A stretch of 64,000 nt of DNA from Tilletia caries (Eukaryota; Basidiomycota; Exobasidiomycetes; Tilletiales; Tilletiaceae). The translations under genes and the position numbers were made by a program. The first letter of the stretch is position 1. Each line of letters begins with the position of its first letter. A model generated the notes under the pieces. The model was not told the origin of the DNA, searched no databases, and saw only the letters and a list, made by a program, of their open reading frames with translations. Shown piece after piece: positions 21,008-34,000 of this stretch. The DNA lies in assembly GCA_032718865.1 (NCBI GenBank), contig JALUTQ010000026.1, forward strand, positions 1,054,001-1,118,000, read 5' to 3'.

Positions 21008-22727
21008 ATGTCGCCCGCGATGAACAGCACGCCCAATCCATCACTGATGGAAAACGAAGAGGACCGCAACGCCTGGCTGAGGGAGGAAGTCCAATCCGTC
21101 TTGGGCAGGAAGGTGAGTGTTGACAAAAGACATGAGGGTATGTAAAGTGCTCTGGCTCACCTTCACCGTCTCCTTGAAAATGCAGGTCAAGGGCATCGAA
21201 TGGGACAAGATCGGCTTCAACAACTATCTAGCCTTCGTCCAGCTCGAGCCTGTCTCCGAATCTTCGCGGCAGAGCACTGGCCAGGGCACAGCCCCAGACG
21301 AGGTCGTCGTTCGAATGCCCAAGGACAAGGGGAGCAACGCAGATCCAGGGTGCGTGGGTCAGTCGGGTCGGGAGTGCTGTAAGCGTGAGGCTGACTTTTC
21401 TCCCCTTGACCTTCCTTCTCCTCACCCAGTCTCAAGGTCGAAAACGAGGTTGCCGCGCTCGAGCTTGCCCACGCTCATGGCGTACCATGTCCTCGTATAC
21501 TGCACTGGAGTCGAGATCCTCTCTATGTGATTCAGGAGCGGTTGCCTGGTGAGTCCCTCTGCACCAGATCAACCTTACGTTTGCCTCCTATGACATCTAT
21601 GAACTTGATATCTTTGCTTTGCAGGAATACCCACAAAGCGATTGTGGCATACTCTCAGCGAAGCACAGCAGACCAAGTTTTGCCACTCCCTGGTGTCAAT
21701 ATTGAGGAACTTGCGGTCCATTCCCCTTCCTCTCAGCTCTGCGGCACAATACGGCGGCTTCTGCTTCGTCGACGACAAAACAGCGTCCACATCGAACACA
21801 TCGCAGTCGCCTAACGTCAACCAGAGAATACGACCAGGTCCCAACCCACTCGGATATGGTGGGCCATCGCCAACGCTCAGGGCAAGTATGCGCACCTTTT
21901 TCGATTGGCAGATGGAACTGGCAAGAAAGAACGAGTTCCTGCACGGCTGGGCGAGTATGCCTTCGGATGCAGAGGACTCGCCGCTCCGTGGTCTGGCCGA
22001 TCGACTTCGAGCCTTCGCGGACGACACCGAAAAGGGGCTGGACCATGTACTTCTGAAAGCTGAGGAAGAGGCTGGCGAATGCGCCCGTCCTGTCTTCGTG
22101 CATGGTGACTTCGGTACGTCTTCCCCACTCGTTGACTGGATCTCTGCCCTCGTGAAATCCCATGATGCTGATGAGCGTCTTTACCTCCTCGCAGATCTGC
22201 ACAACACCATGATCGACCCAATCACGCACACAGTGACCGGCATCGTCGACTTTGAATTCGCTCGAGCGGCACCAGCCTGGGCAGAACATTTTGACGGCCT
22301 TACAGCGTTCGGACAGGTCCACTACGGTCCCGAAGACGACAGCCCAGCAGTGGTGCGGCACGGCGAGGCCCTTCTGTATCCGGAGGGCTGGCAATCGTCG
22401 ACGAATCCGATCCCACCAGCCGAGCAAGTCGGGAAGATCCAGTACCTATCCGGAGACGACCCGGAGGACGAAGTCACCTGGCACACTGCGCACGTCTGGG
22501 AATCGGCCTGCGCTCAGCAGGGAGTCATTTGTCCGCGACAGATGGGCTTGGCATTTTCGACTGCGAGTCGATTGCACTGGTTCATCTCAGACGTGTGCCC
22601 CTGGATGTTGGAGGACGCCAGCGGGAGCGTGGCAGGGCTGACCGAGCAGCAGAGGGCTCGGCAGTTTCGATTGCGGGAGCAGGCTGCTGGCCGCCTTGAC
22701 CGATTCTTGAGGTTTTGGGCTTTCTGA
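21008..22727 (+). CDS. APH-fold phosphotransferase family protein
   Basis: Protein of the aminoglycoside-phosphotransferase/choline-kinase fold; in fungi these large families have mostly unknown small-molecule substrates. Five exons: 21008-21112, 21186-21349, 21430-21548, 21625-22113 and 22195-22727, giving 469 aa in frame. N-lobe: VVVRMPKDK with the ATP-binding Lys, and ENEVAALELAHAHGVPCPRI (alpha-C Glu). Catalytic loop: VHGDFDLHNTMIDP (HxDxxxxN), formed only when the 81 nt intron 22114-22194 is removed; it is a multiple of three and hides in the open frame. Mg-binding: GIVDFEFA. A Glu/Asp-rich C-terminal part includes the family's WAEHFDGL. The first ATG at 21008 is used; ATGs at 21020 and 21047 are in frame too. 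Confidence 0.85.
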
Positions 22728-22808
22728 AGCTCCGCGGTTCCCCTCTCAGACTATGTTCGAGCACAACACAGCTGCAACATTCATTTGTGATCGATTTTTG
22801 TACGGCTC

Positions 22809-24264
22809 TTATCGTACAACTTCTCCTTTCTTCTTGATGACCCATAATTTGCGCGCCATGATGCTGTCGTGCGGTACCCTCATGTACATGGACCGGTACT
22901 GGAAAACACCCGCATCGTCCTGAGGGAGGGCAAGAGGTCAGATGAGTGATAAACAGATTAGAGGTGAAGGGAGGGTAGAAAGAAAGCGCACCTTTTCCAA
23001 CTCTGTGACGACCTCAGCGGTTGTAAACGTCCCTGGTTCGTCCCTTCTCCCAAAACCTGGGCGGCCAGAAGTCTCGTCCGCGTTCACGCCAACGTCGGTG
23101 GGCGAGCGCGTGACCGATCCAAACATGGAACCCACAGCGCGGAAAGGAAGCGTCAAGTACGACGCGACCGAGCTCCCATTTGACTCCCGCGCCGACCTGA
23201 TTTCACCCTCCCACTGTGCCTGACTGTCCGCTATTCTTGCCTCCGCCGCTTCCGTCCCGGCCAAGTTGCCGTTCCAATCGATGCGCTCCCAAGCCTCCTG
23301 CAGCCGGGCCGATGCATGGCGGAGTTGATGTTCTGTCCATCCTCGGGCCTCCTCGAACCATCCGAGCTCGGTGCCGCGCTCGCGTCCAATGATCCAGAAA
23401 TGGAGGCGCATGACCTCCCGCCCGGTCCGGCCGTCGACAGAGTAAACAGCGACAGGCTTGTGTGCGCGGAGAGTGGAGCGGGCACTGGCGGGCAGGGGAA
23501 GCAGGGTCTCCGATGGGTCTGTGAGATCGTTCCGAGGCGGATGGGTCAGGAAGCGCAGCGGTTCCAACAGAGCGATGTAGGTGATGTCGTGGCGCTTGAC
23601 GCGACGGATGGCGTCCGCGTACACGACCGTGGGCGAGTTGGGAGCGAAAAGCTCCGTCGCGAGAGCGTATACGACTGCGAGCGTGAATGTGCCTCCCGCG
23701 ACGACGAGAAGGAAGCGAGTGGTAAACCTGGTGCCGCGAGCAACTGGCGAGAAGGGGGGGACGTTTCAGGACTGTCAGAAGTCACGCACGCGGTCACCTT
23801 CCGGAAGGGGTCTACAGAAAGCACGCACTCTTCTGTCCCCTCTTCAGCTCTTTCCACGGCTTTCCCTCCGCGGTGAGCTTGTCCAGCAGCGAAGGCCGCC
23901 CCGAGTCCGCCGCGCCGATCGAAGCTGCTGCCGCGAGACTGGCCGGACTGACCTGAGCGCGCCGGAGGGTGTCGTCGTCGAGAACACGCCGGCTACGTGC
24001 CGCCACAGCGCCGGGGTTCTTCGATCCACCACTTGCCAAGCGCAACTCGTCGATGATCCTCCGCTTCTCGAAGGCTGCGTGCGAGGCAGAGGCCGAAGAA
24101 GAGTCGACCTCTTTCGCTACGCAGCGGGATGATGTTGAGACGCAGCGCAGGGCCGGGGCCGGGCTGCCGTACGCCGGGAAATAAAAGAGTGCCGGACCCA
24201 GCGCGGAGCCTTGCGAGAGGCTACTCGTACTCGTACGTCCGCATCCGGAACGAAGGACTGACAT
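22809..24264 (-). CDS. TIM21: TIM21, subunit of the TIM23 protein import complex
   Basis: Inner-membrane protein that couples the presequence translocase to the outer-membrane TOM complex and respiratory chain. Exons 24264-23829, 23743-22992 and 22919-22809 (donors GTGCGT, GTGCGC; acceptors GCCAG, CTCAG) join in frame to 432 aa. A long N-terminal region of about 145 residues is rich in Ser, Arg and Ala as in a presequence. One transmembrane helix follows (RFLLVVAGGTFTLAVVYALA), then the conserved ELFAPNSPTVVYADAIRRVK. The intermembrane-space domain carries GREVMRLHFWIIG. The protein is longer than yeast Tim21 (239 aa), mainly through the presequence region and an inserted Ser-rich stretch near 330. 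Stops of this gene and the APH-fold gene are 81 bp apart. Confidence 0.82.
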
Positions 24265-25643
24265 TATTCTGCGGAAGAAATACTTGCTTGATGTGGGAAA
24301 GAATGAATCATGGCGGACGTCCTTATTTTCGAGGGAATGAATCAATCCGAGGCCCGAGCTCCTTGGATCCACGTGATGGCGTACGTAAGCTGGAAGACAT
24401 GTCAGTCAGTCAGTCATCAGTATGTAGGCAGTTCACGACTACGACCTCCGGGAGACTCTGTGCTGGCCGCCTGGATTCCTGAGACTTCCACCCTGCGGAC
24501 GCTCTTCTCACGTACTGGATATCGGAAAACTGCTGTTGTGTTCCAACTGACTATATCAGGGACTGACCTCAGAATCCTGACGCTGCCTTCCTGAATATAA
24601 TACGCTCATCTTTCTTTCTTCGCCCACTTCCTTTTCTTCCCATCAGGTAGCATTCCTCTTTACTTCCTCCCCCTCTACTCTCTCCAGGCGTGGTTGGTTC
24701 TCGTCGTCGCTTTGCGCAAATCACAAAGGGCCTCAGTCACCGGGCCCGCTTCCATGCAGCACCCGCACGCTTCTACGGTCAGTCCCTTACGACCACAGTC
24801 GAGTCCGTCCATTTGGAATCAATGCTCTGGACACTGAGCAACAGTAGTCGGGTCTCGGAATGGGACGTGCGCCGAACGAGTGGCGATGCGGACGGGCACT
24901 CGTCAAAGGACAAGGTTGCACTGGACGGACGCGTCAGCTTACTCGTGCTGTGCAGGGGCATTTATGCATGAGCGATCGATGTCCTGATCCAAGACCTAGA
25001 TCTCTGCCAATGAGCAAACGCCAGAGCTCGGCATCGGACAGCGAGTCTATCCCGAAAAAGCAACCAGCGTCAGCGTCCGCCCAGAAGTCAGAACAGATCT
25101 GGACCAACGGGAAGGACACCAATAAGCCGCCAAAGTTGCCACATCCCATCCAAGGTCTCGGCCTTTCATATTTCATACACCATTATTGATGAATCGGCCA
25201 TCGTAGCGGAGGGACTGATGAGCTGGGTGCCTGGCCTGGGCGGAGATTTGGGCGGCGAAGGGGTCTGTATCACATCATCACAGAGCCAAGACATCCAGAA
25301 CAGGTGAATAGCATAGAGCTACGCATCAACATGAGGGCAACGGGAGGAAGGGGACAGCAGGATGAGAGTTACTGTACATGACATGAGGGATACGGCATAC
25401 GGCTGCTTTGATATCGATGCCTGGACTGACGCCATGCAACAAGCCGCTGTCAAAACTCATCTGCTTTGCTACAGCTCGCTCCCAGGTACACATGCATCAT
25501 ATATGAAGAGGGCGGTGAGTTTGTCCGTTTCTCCTTTTCCCCCCTTTCTCGTCACCCAAGCAGCAAGCTCGAGTCGCATCGCCTTCTCGACCGTGTAGAC
25601 TGAACACCAATCCCTCCTTTCTTTCACCACAAGTCCTACCAAC
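24265..25643. other. long spacer, one doubtful short ORF
   Basis: Upstream of TIM21 and of the secreted-protein gene. The only coding-like part is an ATG at 25011 opening 59 codons (MSKRQSSASDSESIPKKQPA, Lys/Ser/Pro-rich) to a TGA at 25187-25189. It has a donor-like GGTCTC but no exon partner I could find. It may be a gene remnant. TCAG repeats lie near 24400. Confidence 0.35.
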
Positions 25644-26353
25644 ATGGTCCACCTCCGCACGCTCACCACCATCTTCCTCTCCTCGTTGGTTGCGTTCACG
25701 ACGGCCGACCTTGCGCAACGGTCACTGTACATCAACGTCCAGTTCGTTCACCTGTGGAATGTAATTGTTCAGCCGGCAAAATATCATCTCCCTTCGATCG
25801 AGTCACAAGCAGGCTACGACGCCGTTGTCAACACCATCATGAAAATCTCCGACCAGCTGCACAAGTACGTACATGTTACCCCTTTCGCCCTGCTGTGTGA
25901 GGGAGAACATCGACTGAAGTCACTTTCTTCTCATTTGTCCCTCGGCGAGCTTAGGTCGATTGGAGATGTGGAGCTTGTCGATCTGGGCCCCGGGAACAAA
26001 CAGGGTCGGGAAGATATCTTGACGACACTCCAGAAGACTTACGAGGATAAATATGGAGATGTGTACAAAGCCTGCAAGGAGCTTCAGAAGGTAGCCCCAA
26101 AGTTCAAGGTCAGTCTGATCCGCCTCCGCTTATGTACCCATCGCCTTTTTGTTTCTCGTTCCTTTTTCTGAACACATGTCTACCACAGACATTTGGGACC
26201 GGTGCATCTAGGGCCAAGGCCTTCAATTCGCTCCTCCAGAATCATGGAGAGTTGCTGTTCGCGATGAACCGATTCAAGGATCCCCGCTTCCCCGAGGCGA
26301 TGCATCAGGCGACTTCGACGCTTCTCGAAACCTACTACAGCTTTATCTCCTGA
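25644..26353 (+). CDS. small secreted helical protein
   Basis: Function not recognised. Exons 25644-25864, 25955-26108 and 26189-26353 (donors GTACGT, GTCAGT; acceptors CTTAG, CACAG) give 179 aa in frame. A signal peptide opens it (MVHLRTLTTIFLSSLVAFTT, cleavage near ADL). The mature part is about 155 residues, almost wholly predicted helix by pattern (HLWNVIVQPAKYHLPSIESQ, DAVVNTIMKISDQLHK, EDILTTLQKTYEDKYGDVYK) and without cysteine pairs apart from one C. The size and helical make-up recall fungal hydrophobic-surface-binding (HsbA-like) or effector-type proteins, but I cannot show homology. A broken paralogue with the same exon borders lies at 50777-51778 on the other strand. Confidence 0.7.
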
Positions 26354-26914
26354 ACGGCTGAACGTACTCGCAAAACAGTTATCGCAACGGCCTTGATCGT
26401 GCTCCCGACGTACCCAGTTCTATCTCGCGGTCAAAATCGCACCCTTCAAACAGCATTGTGACGGCCTTGATACAATGCCGACTTTTAAGCTCTTCTCTCT
26501 CCTTTCGAACCACTCCATGCCTCATGTTTCTCTACTTACTACGAGTTGCAACTCTCTCGCACATCAACTTCTCCAGCATCCTGGATGAATGCATCCCGTC
26601 TCTGCTAATTTTTTCTTGATCCGAAGCGTGCGACCCGACATACCCTTATGCCCTCAAGCTGACGATATTCACACAGCTTCACAGACGTTACTCGAGACGA
26701 AGTGATTTGATGAGGAGCGGCAAGCTGTCGGACTGTGTGTACAATATGTGTCGTGATTGGCTCGAAAAAACGTTGCGATACGCTGAGACGCGTTCGATCA
26801 TGTTGTCCACCCCCCAGAAGAAACAGCGTCTTCACCGACACCACCACTACCAGCAGTTTAAACTATCCCAAGTCGAGCCCAGTGACGAATCGGCTTGCTC
26901 TTTACAATCTCATC
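26354..26914. other. intergenic, nothing seen
   Basis: No frame with splice-consistent coding pattern, no RNA gene, no repeat. Confidence 0.5.
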
Positions 26915-27835
26915 ATGAGCTTCACTCCAACATCCGACAGGGCAAGCCAACCCACTCGAGCCCAGGACCAATTTGACCTCGTCCGAAGTCTGTCTCCAGC
27001 CCAAATTGCGATCACAACCTTTGACTTACGCACCGCACAGACTGATAACTGTATTATCTTGTACAGATGTCATGATTAAGAAGCAGGTGGCCAAGCGGAA
27101 GGAGATCTCGGTGCAGGTTGAAGCTGTCAGTCATCCATGGACCGAATGCATGCGATCTTTGCGGCACCTGACGACGTTACTGACGCCTCTGCACTCCTCC
27201 TATTATTGCGCAGCTCTCAACAAAGCTGGCATCTGACACGGAGACAGTCTATTTGGAAGCGAAGCAGCAAGCGTACGTCTTTACTTTCCTGCGCCTCATT
27301 GCAAAGTCGATGTTGGCTCTGACCCCTTTTACTTGCCTTTGGTACGCGGTCAGCGATAACTTGCGATCCAATCACATACAGAAGATGAAGACACTGAAGG
27401 ATAGTCTCACGAGCCAGCTTGACCGGCTCTTGGACTGTCTTGAGACAATCCAGGTGGGTTTTTGATGCCCAGCAGCTAGATCGCGCTTGAGTGCTGACCG
27501 ACCTGCCCGCTTGCAGGACATCTCCGCCACGACGGAAGCCACGATCTTGGCTAGTGGAGGTGCCAGATCTTTCGCTGCCGCAGCGTTGACGGAAGCGATA
27601 AAGCTCGACATGGAGGAGCTGTTATACCGCGCAGAGAATCTGAGCCAAGGTGAGCTCCCCTTCTTCTTGTTGCGTTTCGAGGGCATGCGAAGGCAGATAA
27701 ACTCCTGTACTGACCCTTATGTCCGCATTTTCTTTGTGCGATTCACCACGTATGAACAAACATCAGCCAATGCCAAGACGCTTCGAGAGGGTGGCCGTTG
27801 GTACCACGATGTCGAGGACTCTTGACGCTTCGTCC
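26915..27835 (+). pseudogene. hypothetical helical multi-exon gene, probably decayed
   Basis: Not recognised. Coding-like helical segments occur in order with usable splice sites between most of them: from an ATG at 26915; VMIKKQVAKRKEISVQVEA after acceptor GTACAG; LASDTETVYLEAKQQ after GCGCAG; MKTLKDSLTSQLDRLLDCLE after CATACAG; and ISATTEATILASGGARSFA after TTGCAG. The joins at about 26985 and 27275 have no good donor in the right phase, so either the gene is broken or I have the exon ends wrong. No signal peptide or catalytic motif is visible. Confidence 0.3.
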
Positions 27836-28025
27836 TGTCCCGCGCATACATCTGCGCCTTGCGACGGTATTGTTCGCCGCTCTCTCGAGAACTGGACAGG
27901 GGCCTGCATGCTCATACAACGTTATTTGTACGGCCAAGAGCCGGTACGCAATTCATCACGTTGCCACCCAGTAGCTCGTATGTGTGTAAGAAAAACATGA
28001 GATCAACAAGCTCGCACTTCGAGCG

Positions 28026-28195
28026 ATGCCCGCGCTCACTGAGGAATGGTTCACTCCTCCGATCGCTGAAAGTGATCAAGACGAAGAAGGAGGATCACAC
28101 AATGTTCGGATCTTCAAGCCCATAGAGCGTAATGAACGCTGTCTCAACCACTCTTCAGCGTCTTCTCAGCGCGCTGGTCATAACAAGAGCACAGG
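28026..28195 (+). other. short coding-like segment
   Basis: ATG at 28026 opens an acidic, natural-looking segment (PALTEEWFTPPIAESDQDEE) up to a donor-like GTATTA at 28195. No partner exons were recognised. From 28200 to 29000 I see no convincing gene. Confidence 0.2.
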
Positions 28196-29000
28196 TATTA
28201 TGCAAGAAAGAACTCGAGATCCGCAACGTTCTTCTCAACACGCGGCCAGGAAACGCCGCACGAAGGCAGTGCAGGTGACTTCTCTGATACTCGCTCGCTC
28301 TCTACGCTTCCATTTCTGTCCCTTGCAGGCGCGATTGCTATTGACTGACTGGGCAGTATGCCTGTGTCTGTCTTACCCGTGTCACCGCTGTATTCCTTCT
28401 CTTTCTGCTGCTCTTTTCGCTTCCTGTCTTCCGTCGCAGAAAAGAGACCAGCATCTCTTTCTTTTCCAACGGCGGGCAGACGGGCAGACGGTCAAGAGGC
28501 ATCCCTGGTTTCCATCGCAAACTCAGCTCATTCGTCCGGAGAGCGATTCGGCAAACGCACCCTGTTGATTCCCATCCAATCCAGAATCCGGAACCGCCTT
28601 CAAGACTCAGGGGCAGGCGGATACATAAACGGCAGGGGCCGAGGCAAATCAGCGAGGTCGAGCTCTCACTCTTCACCAGTGACCCGAGCATCCCCGAGCA
28701 GTGTCACGACTCACGAGACCGTTCTGCGTATGCTGTCTCTGCATGACAGATGGCAGGGTATGGCCGCATGCAGGCTGTAGGCCACAGATGACTGGTGACC
28801 AGCGACCATGGATTTCATAAAGAGCACGTCCAGAGTACCACCACTGAACAGCGGAACCTGAAGTGCTGGGGCTCTGTCTTCGCAACGCTGCTCGCTGCTC
28901 GCTGACCATTGACTTCCGCTGGTATTTAACTTTGCTTTTCATCCCAACCCTCTCTCTCAGCTTCGCAAGCCCTACCCACCTCTTCCCCCTACAATCTGCT

Positions 29001-30443
29001 ATGCCCGCCTTCACTCACTCACCTCTCAAAGACCAAAGTACCCGCTTCCCTGCATTGGACAGCTGCCAATGCGCAGAACGTCGACAGCGACCTCCTTGTG
29101 TTGTTCACAACTGTGACCAGCCTGGTGCCCGTAGCAGGCACCATACTCCGTCCGGCACTCGGTCGCGTCTAGGAGATCGCCATCAGCGTCAAGGCCGACG
29201 AGAACAATCGACTCCAGCCAGTGGCTCTCGCCATCGATGTGCTCAGCTTCGTTCAAGGGCTCCTACAGTCTGCAAAGGATGCATCTATTCGTCTCTCGCC
29301 CGGCACCGCCGTGGCGAACACAGTCATCCGACTCAAAGAGTGAGTACCACCTCGCAAGCATTTGAAGGAAGCCACGATCCAAGGCGCGCTGATGGGCCTC
29401 ACTGATACATGGGATCTGTCTTACCACTCACAGTCGGCTCAAGGTGATCCTGGAGAAGGTTCGGATCTGCCAGGACTTGTCTACAAACAGTGCCAACAAG
29501 GCCTTCAGGCAGTTCGTCACGCGCGACGAAGTCAGTGCCATCTTGTCCAACGGGCGCAATCAGTGAGACGTTCTATCACAGCCTTCGGCGTTCGTGTCCA
29601 CTGGTGTCCGAGAGCCCTGCACACATCATCATGGTGAACTGGTGCCTATACTCTCTGACAGTGCAAAAGGAGCTACTCTTGACGAGGGCCGTCGCCGCTC
29701 AGAGCCGGTCCCAGATTAGCAAGTCCGTGCATCATGCCATCAGACTTGGACGACGAAGCCAACGAGGAAATGGTGCTGCCCTTCCGGATCGTGGGAGCCG
29801 AGCTCGAGCACCGCGACGCTGTCGAAACACTGCATAGCCCTGCACCAAACACGCGCGACAAAGCGGCGGCAGACATCGTCTTGCTCCAGCCACTCCAGCA
29901 CCTGAGTCCCGTATGGACGCAAGCGGCATCGAACTGCCGAGAGCCGAGCATCGACCAAGCCCAGGTCCCGTCCCTGCTGAGACTCATCCTGCTCGCTCTG
30001 TCCAAGTCGTACTACATGGTCGGATGCGTCGGCGAGGCAACCGAGGCCCTCGACTCGAGGACTGCATCGATACCCTTGGCAAGGCAGATATCGGAGACAC
30101 AGCAGTCGACGCGTCACTCGACATGGCAAGAGACTTCAAAAAGAATCTCGAGCAGGCTTCGATCAACGCAGCGCAAGGCACATCAGAGCTGATGAGGCAC
30201 AGCACTTCCTCGGCATTTTTCACCAGGCCACGGACGAGGGCCACTTGGCCGAAGAGAAGACAGCACAGCAGGCTCAGGTTACTCCGAAGAAACAGGCCCC
30301 GACAGTAGCTTCCCGTACCGCTCTCGTGACAGGGCGAGGACGATAATGTGGCGAGTGGCGACCGAACGACTTGTGGCGCCATAATGTACGGCAGGAGCAA
30401 GCGATGGAAGCTGCTGGGCACCCAAAGCGACTTTCGGACCTTC
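29001..30443 (+). pseudogene. decayed helical-protein gene, 5' part (split by LTR element)
   Basis: Not firmly recognised; the helical pattern recalls N-terminal domains of fungal NLR-type proteins, but this is only a resemblance. Coding-like stretches switch frame several times. One is LVLFTTVTSLVPVAGTILRP with an in-frame TAG at 29170-29172. After an intron (GTGAGT 29341 to CACAG) comes LKVILEKVRICQDLSTNSAN. Others are MVLPFRIVGAELEHRDAVE, DASLDMARDFKKNLEQASIN and LGIFHQATDEGHLAEEKTAQ. At least three shifts and one stop make it a pseudogene, or a region of poor sequence. The Ty3 element interrupts it at 30443; the reading continues at 36986. Confidence 0.4.
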
Positions 30444-30678
30444 TGTAGGGCCTGAGTCTGTCCCTTCCTTTTCTTCTATTCGTTCCCTCTTCACACTCCA
30501 ACGGTGGTTCGTCGCGATCACCTCCACACTCCTTCGTGATCATTTTCTCTTCCATCCTTTTTCACTCTCTCTTCCTCTTGGACGTGTTGTACATACATCT
30601 AGCGGACCACGAGCTAGAAAAATCACAACCAAGCCCGTTACTGTCGACTCTGCCTGCTCTGAGGTTCGCGACCCTTCA
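30444..30678 (+). repeat. 5' LTR
   Basis: 235 bp, TGTAGGG...CTTCA, identical to the 3' LTR except for two substitutions within CTCCACACTCCTTCG (3' copy reads CTCCACAATCCTCCG). Confidence 0.95.
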
Positions 30679-31001
30679 CTTTTTCGACAATACATCTGCT
30701 TGGTCCTCTGCGCTCTTCACCAACACCACAGGAGTAGCCGTCAACCTCTCTCCGCGTACGCGCAGCAGCAGCAAGCAACAGCAGTCGACAGCGCGACATC
30801 CCTGGACATCCGTCCCATTTGGTAAGCCCGTACCCCGCTCTTGCCAGGGGAGTGTCGCATCCGCTCAAAGTGCTCGAGTTGGAGGCGCACACCTCTCGGC
30901 TCGAGCACCTTAAACCAGTTGAAGCTTCCACTGAATTTTTGGGTTCCACCCGCTCTTTCCTTTTCTGCGTTGTTCGACGACACGCGATCTATTTGTGTAC
31001 G

Positions 31002-34000
31002 ATGACACTATCTGCACGCGCTATGTACGACGACATGCACGTGTTTTCCGCCTGGTGTACGACGACACCGTTCTCTGCCTACGCGTACGACGACGCAACA
31101 GAAGCAGCGAAGAAGGCGATGCCATCTAGCGGCAAGACCGAGATGGATCTGCTCTCTCCCATCGAAGAGGAGATAGAGGGCAGTTATGGGACATCGGCAA
31201 CAGGCAGGAGCGGTCGCTCGCTGCCCCCCCCCTTGTCTCCTAGACTCTCGTCCCCGCAGCAGCAGCGGTGGTACCCTGCCAGCAGCGAGCGACGAGCTGA
31301 GGCGGACGCACCCCTCCCTCAAGACGATCTCATCGACCTCACGGTCGAGATGGGGCCGTTTGGAGGCTTTCGTCCGGTCTCCGATCCCATCAAGCCGGAT
31401 CCGGACGTGGATTACGCCGACCGGCCCGTGGAGGTGCCCGACGAGAGCGAGCACGAAGAGTCTGCACGAGCGCGCCGAGATGAGGGCCGAACCGCGTTCA
31501 GAACCGCTGACCAGCAGACTGGAGCGGAATTGGCCTCAGACTACCTCTCTGCCGCCGGATTCGAGCTCTCTGACCCTGCTTTGGCCAGAGTCACACAAGA
31601 TCCAGGAGCGGTCAAGGCGTTGGCAATGTATCTGCAGCGCGCACTCAGTCGCGAGCTGAGCTCTGCCGATCGTGCGTCTTCGACTTCAAACCCTTTGCGT
31701 CAAAGAAGAGACCTGGAGCGAGATGGTTCTGTGGTCACCTTTGCCAAAGACTTCGGAAGTCAGCCTACTGTCGAGCACACCGCAGCTCCTCGTGTGGAAA
31801 GGCAGCAAGCTACTTTCGCCGCTCCTTCATCTCGTTCCGGCATTCATCGCCTACCCGAGAGCATAGCAGGCGGCCTGGCGTTCAACCGACCGCTCGGTCC
31901 CAACGATCGCGCCGGATCGCACCACCCTCCTCCCGGAATACTTCGTAGGACTCCCTCTCAGCCGGCTGAGCAGCCTATGCCTCGTCCTTCCCCCGCCAGA
32001 GCATTCTTCGAGCCTCGGCCCATCGTCCGTCCGTCACAGTGGTCCAGTACCCCTGGACCAGCAGCTCCCGGAGTCCAATTCGACCCTAGACTCATGCCTC
32101 CTCCACCAGAGAGCATGGCCAGAAGCTACGGGACCAGCCATGGCTCCTTCGGCGGTGGAAGGGGTCCTGTGATCAAGCCCTCGATCGAGTACGCGGGAGA
32201 AGCAGATCTCGACCTCTACGAGTCGTTCGTCTTCGACCTTCAACGCGTCTTCCGAACCTACCCTTCCAACGTCTCCGAAGCCACGAAGGTCTCTGTCCTC
32301 GGTGGACAGTTGACCGGAAAGGCTCGAATATTCTTCAATTCCAAGGATTATTACTACTCGGACTGGCAAACGGTGTGCGAAGAGATTCAAGTTCGATACC
32401 TACCTCTCGTAGCTCCGGAGCTTACTTGGAACAAGTTCTGGAACGTGCAGCAATGGGACGAGGAGCAAAGGGTCGAACGGCCAATTCACGAGGTGATCCA
32501 GGAGCTTGAGGCGCATCAGCTTCGCTTGGGTCCCTCGTGTAACGACGAGATCATGCGCATGCGTCTGTTGGGCGCGTTCTCCGATCGCATGAACGATGCT
32601 ATGGTTCAGGTGCGCGTCAACACTTGGGACAAGTTGCGAGAAAACGCGCTTCAAACGGATCAGCGTCGGCGTCAAAACCTACAGCGACGAGCCGAACGCT
32701 CCGAGAAGCCCGTGAAGGCATTGCCCCAAGCGACGACGGACGGCAAGAAGAAGCGCTCGTATACGGCAAGTCAAGTTATGACGGCATCTTCGTCAGTCCA
32801 GTCGACTCCAAGTGGCGGAGCAAGTTCGTTTCGGACGGCAGCCACCACCAATCAGGGTGCAATGCTGACCGCGGATCAACTATCCCATCACCTGCGGAAC
32901 CATCTTTGCTTCGGGTGCTCGGGGACCGGTCACTCTAAGGCGGAGTGTCCCAAGGGAAAGAAAGCCTCTTCCCATCATTCGAGGTTGGTCGATGATGACG
33001 ACGGCAGCGAAGGCGAAGAGGACGAGGCCGCTGAGGCTCATGGGGTGTCTCTCTTGAGCAAGCTTGGTATGGAGCCAATGGATCGGATTGGACCGCGTGC
33101 GCTGCCTCTCAAGCTGATGATCAGGATCGGAGGAAAGTTGGCCTATACCTTGGTGGACGATGGTTGCACGCACAACCTTATCAAGCCCAGCTTCATCAAG
33201 CTGCACGACCTACCGTTTCACCAGTACAAGGATCCTCTCTCCATCAAGCAGACCACCGTCGGGTCGCAGGGAAGCATCAACCACTGGGCACAGCTGGATA
33301 CGCAATCACCTAGCGGTGAGGTGCGTTCCAGCGAGGTGTTCCAGCTGGTCGCACTGGACCGGTACGATGCTTTCGTATCGATTGATTGGATCAAGCAAAA
33401 TCTACTGGTGCATCGAGACAACTTCGCAGTCTGGGCCAACGGGGAGATTCAAATCGGCGAAGGTTCATTTGATCAGCAGGAAGCTCGAACGGTTGCCGAA
33501 CGATACGCACGAGCTTTGACTGGCGAGTTTCTCGCGGCTCCCGAGGTCTTGTCCTCCAGCGTCCTGCCTTCAGGATTCTGCAAGGACGAATCCGGACTCG
33601 TCGTCACCAGCAGTGTTGTCCCGACCGTCGTTCGCGAGGAGCTTACCGCCCTGCTAGAGGAGTTCTTCGATGTCTTCCAAGACGGCGCTAGCGACGAACT
33701 GCCTCCTCTTCGAGAAGGCATGAACCACCGCATTCCACTGGTGGACGAGGTGCTGGTGAACAACACCAGACTGTATAAGATGCCTGACGCTTTCTTCACC
33801 CAGTTTTATGCTCTCGCAGAAAAGCATTTGAGGAGCAGAACTTGGGCTCGTGGAGTCGCAAACGGTGCGGCGTCCATCATGGCCCGCCCTAAGCCCGCCG
33901 ACGCGAGCAAGGCACGGTTCGTGAGCGACCTCCGACAGCGGAACGCAAACACCGTCAAGGATCAGTACGCTCCGCCCGACCAGGCCACCATTCGCAATGC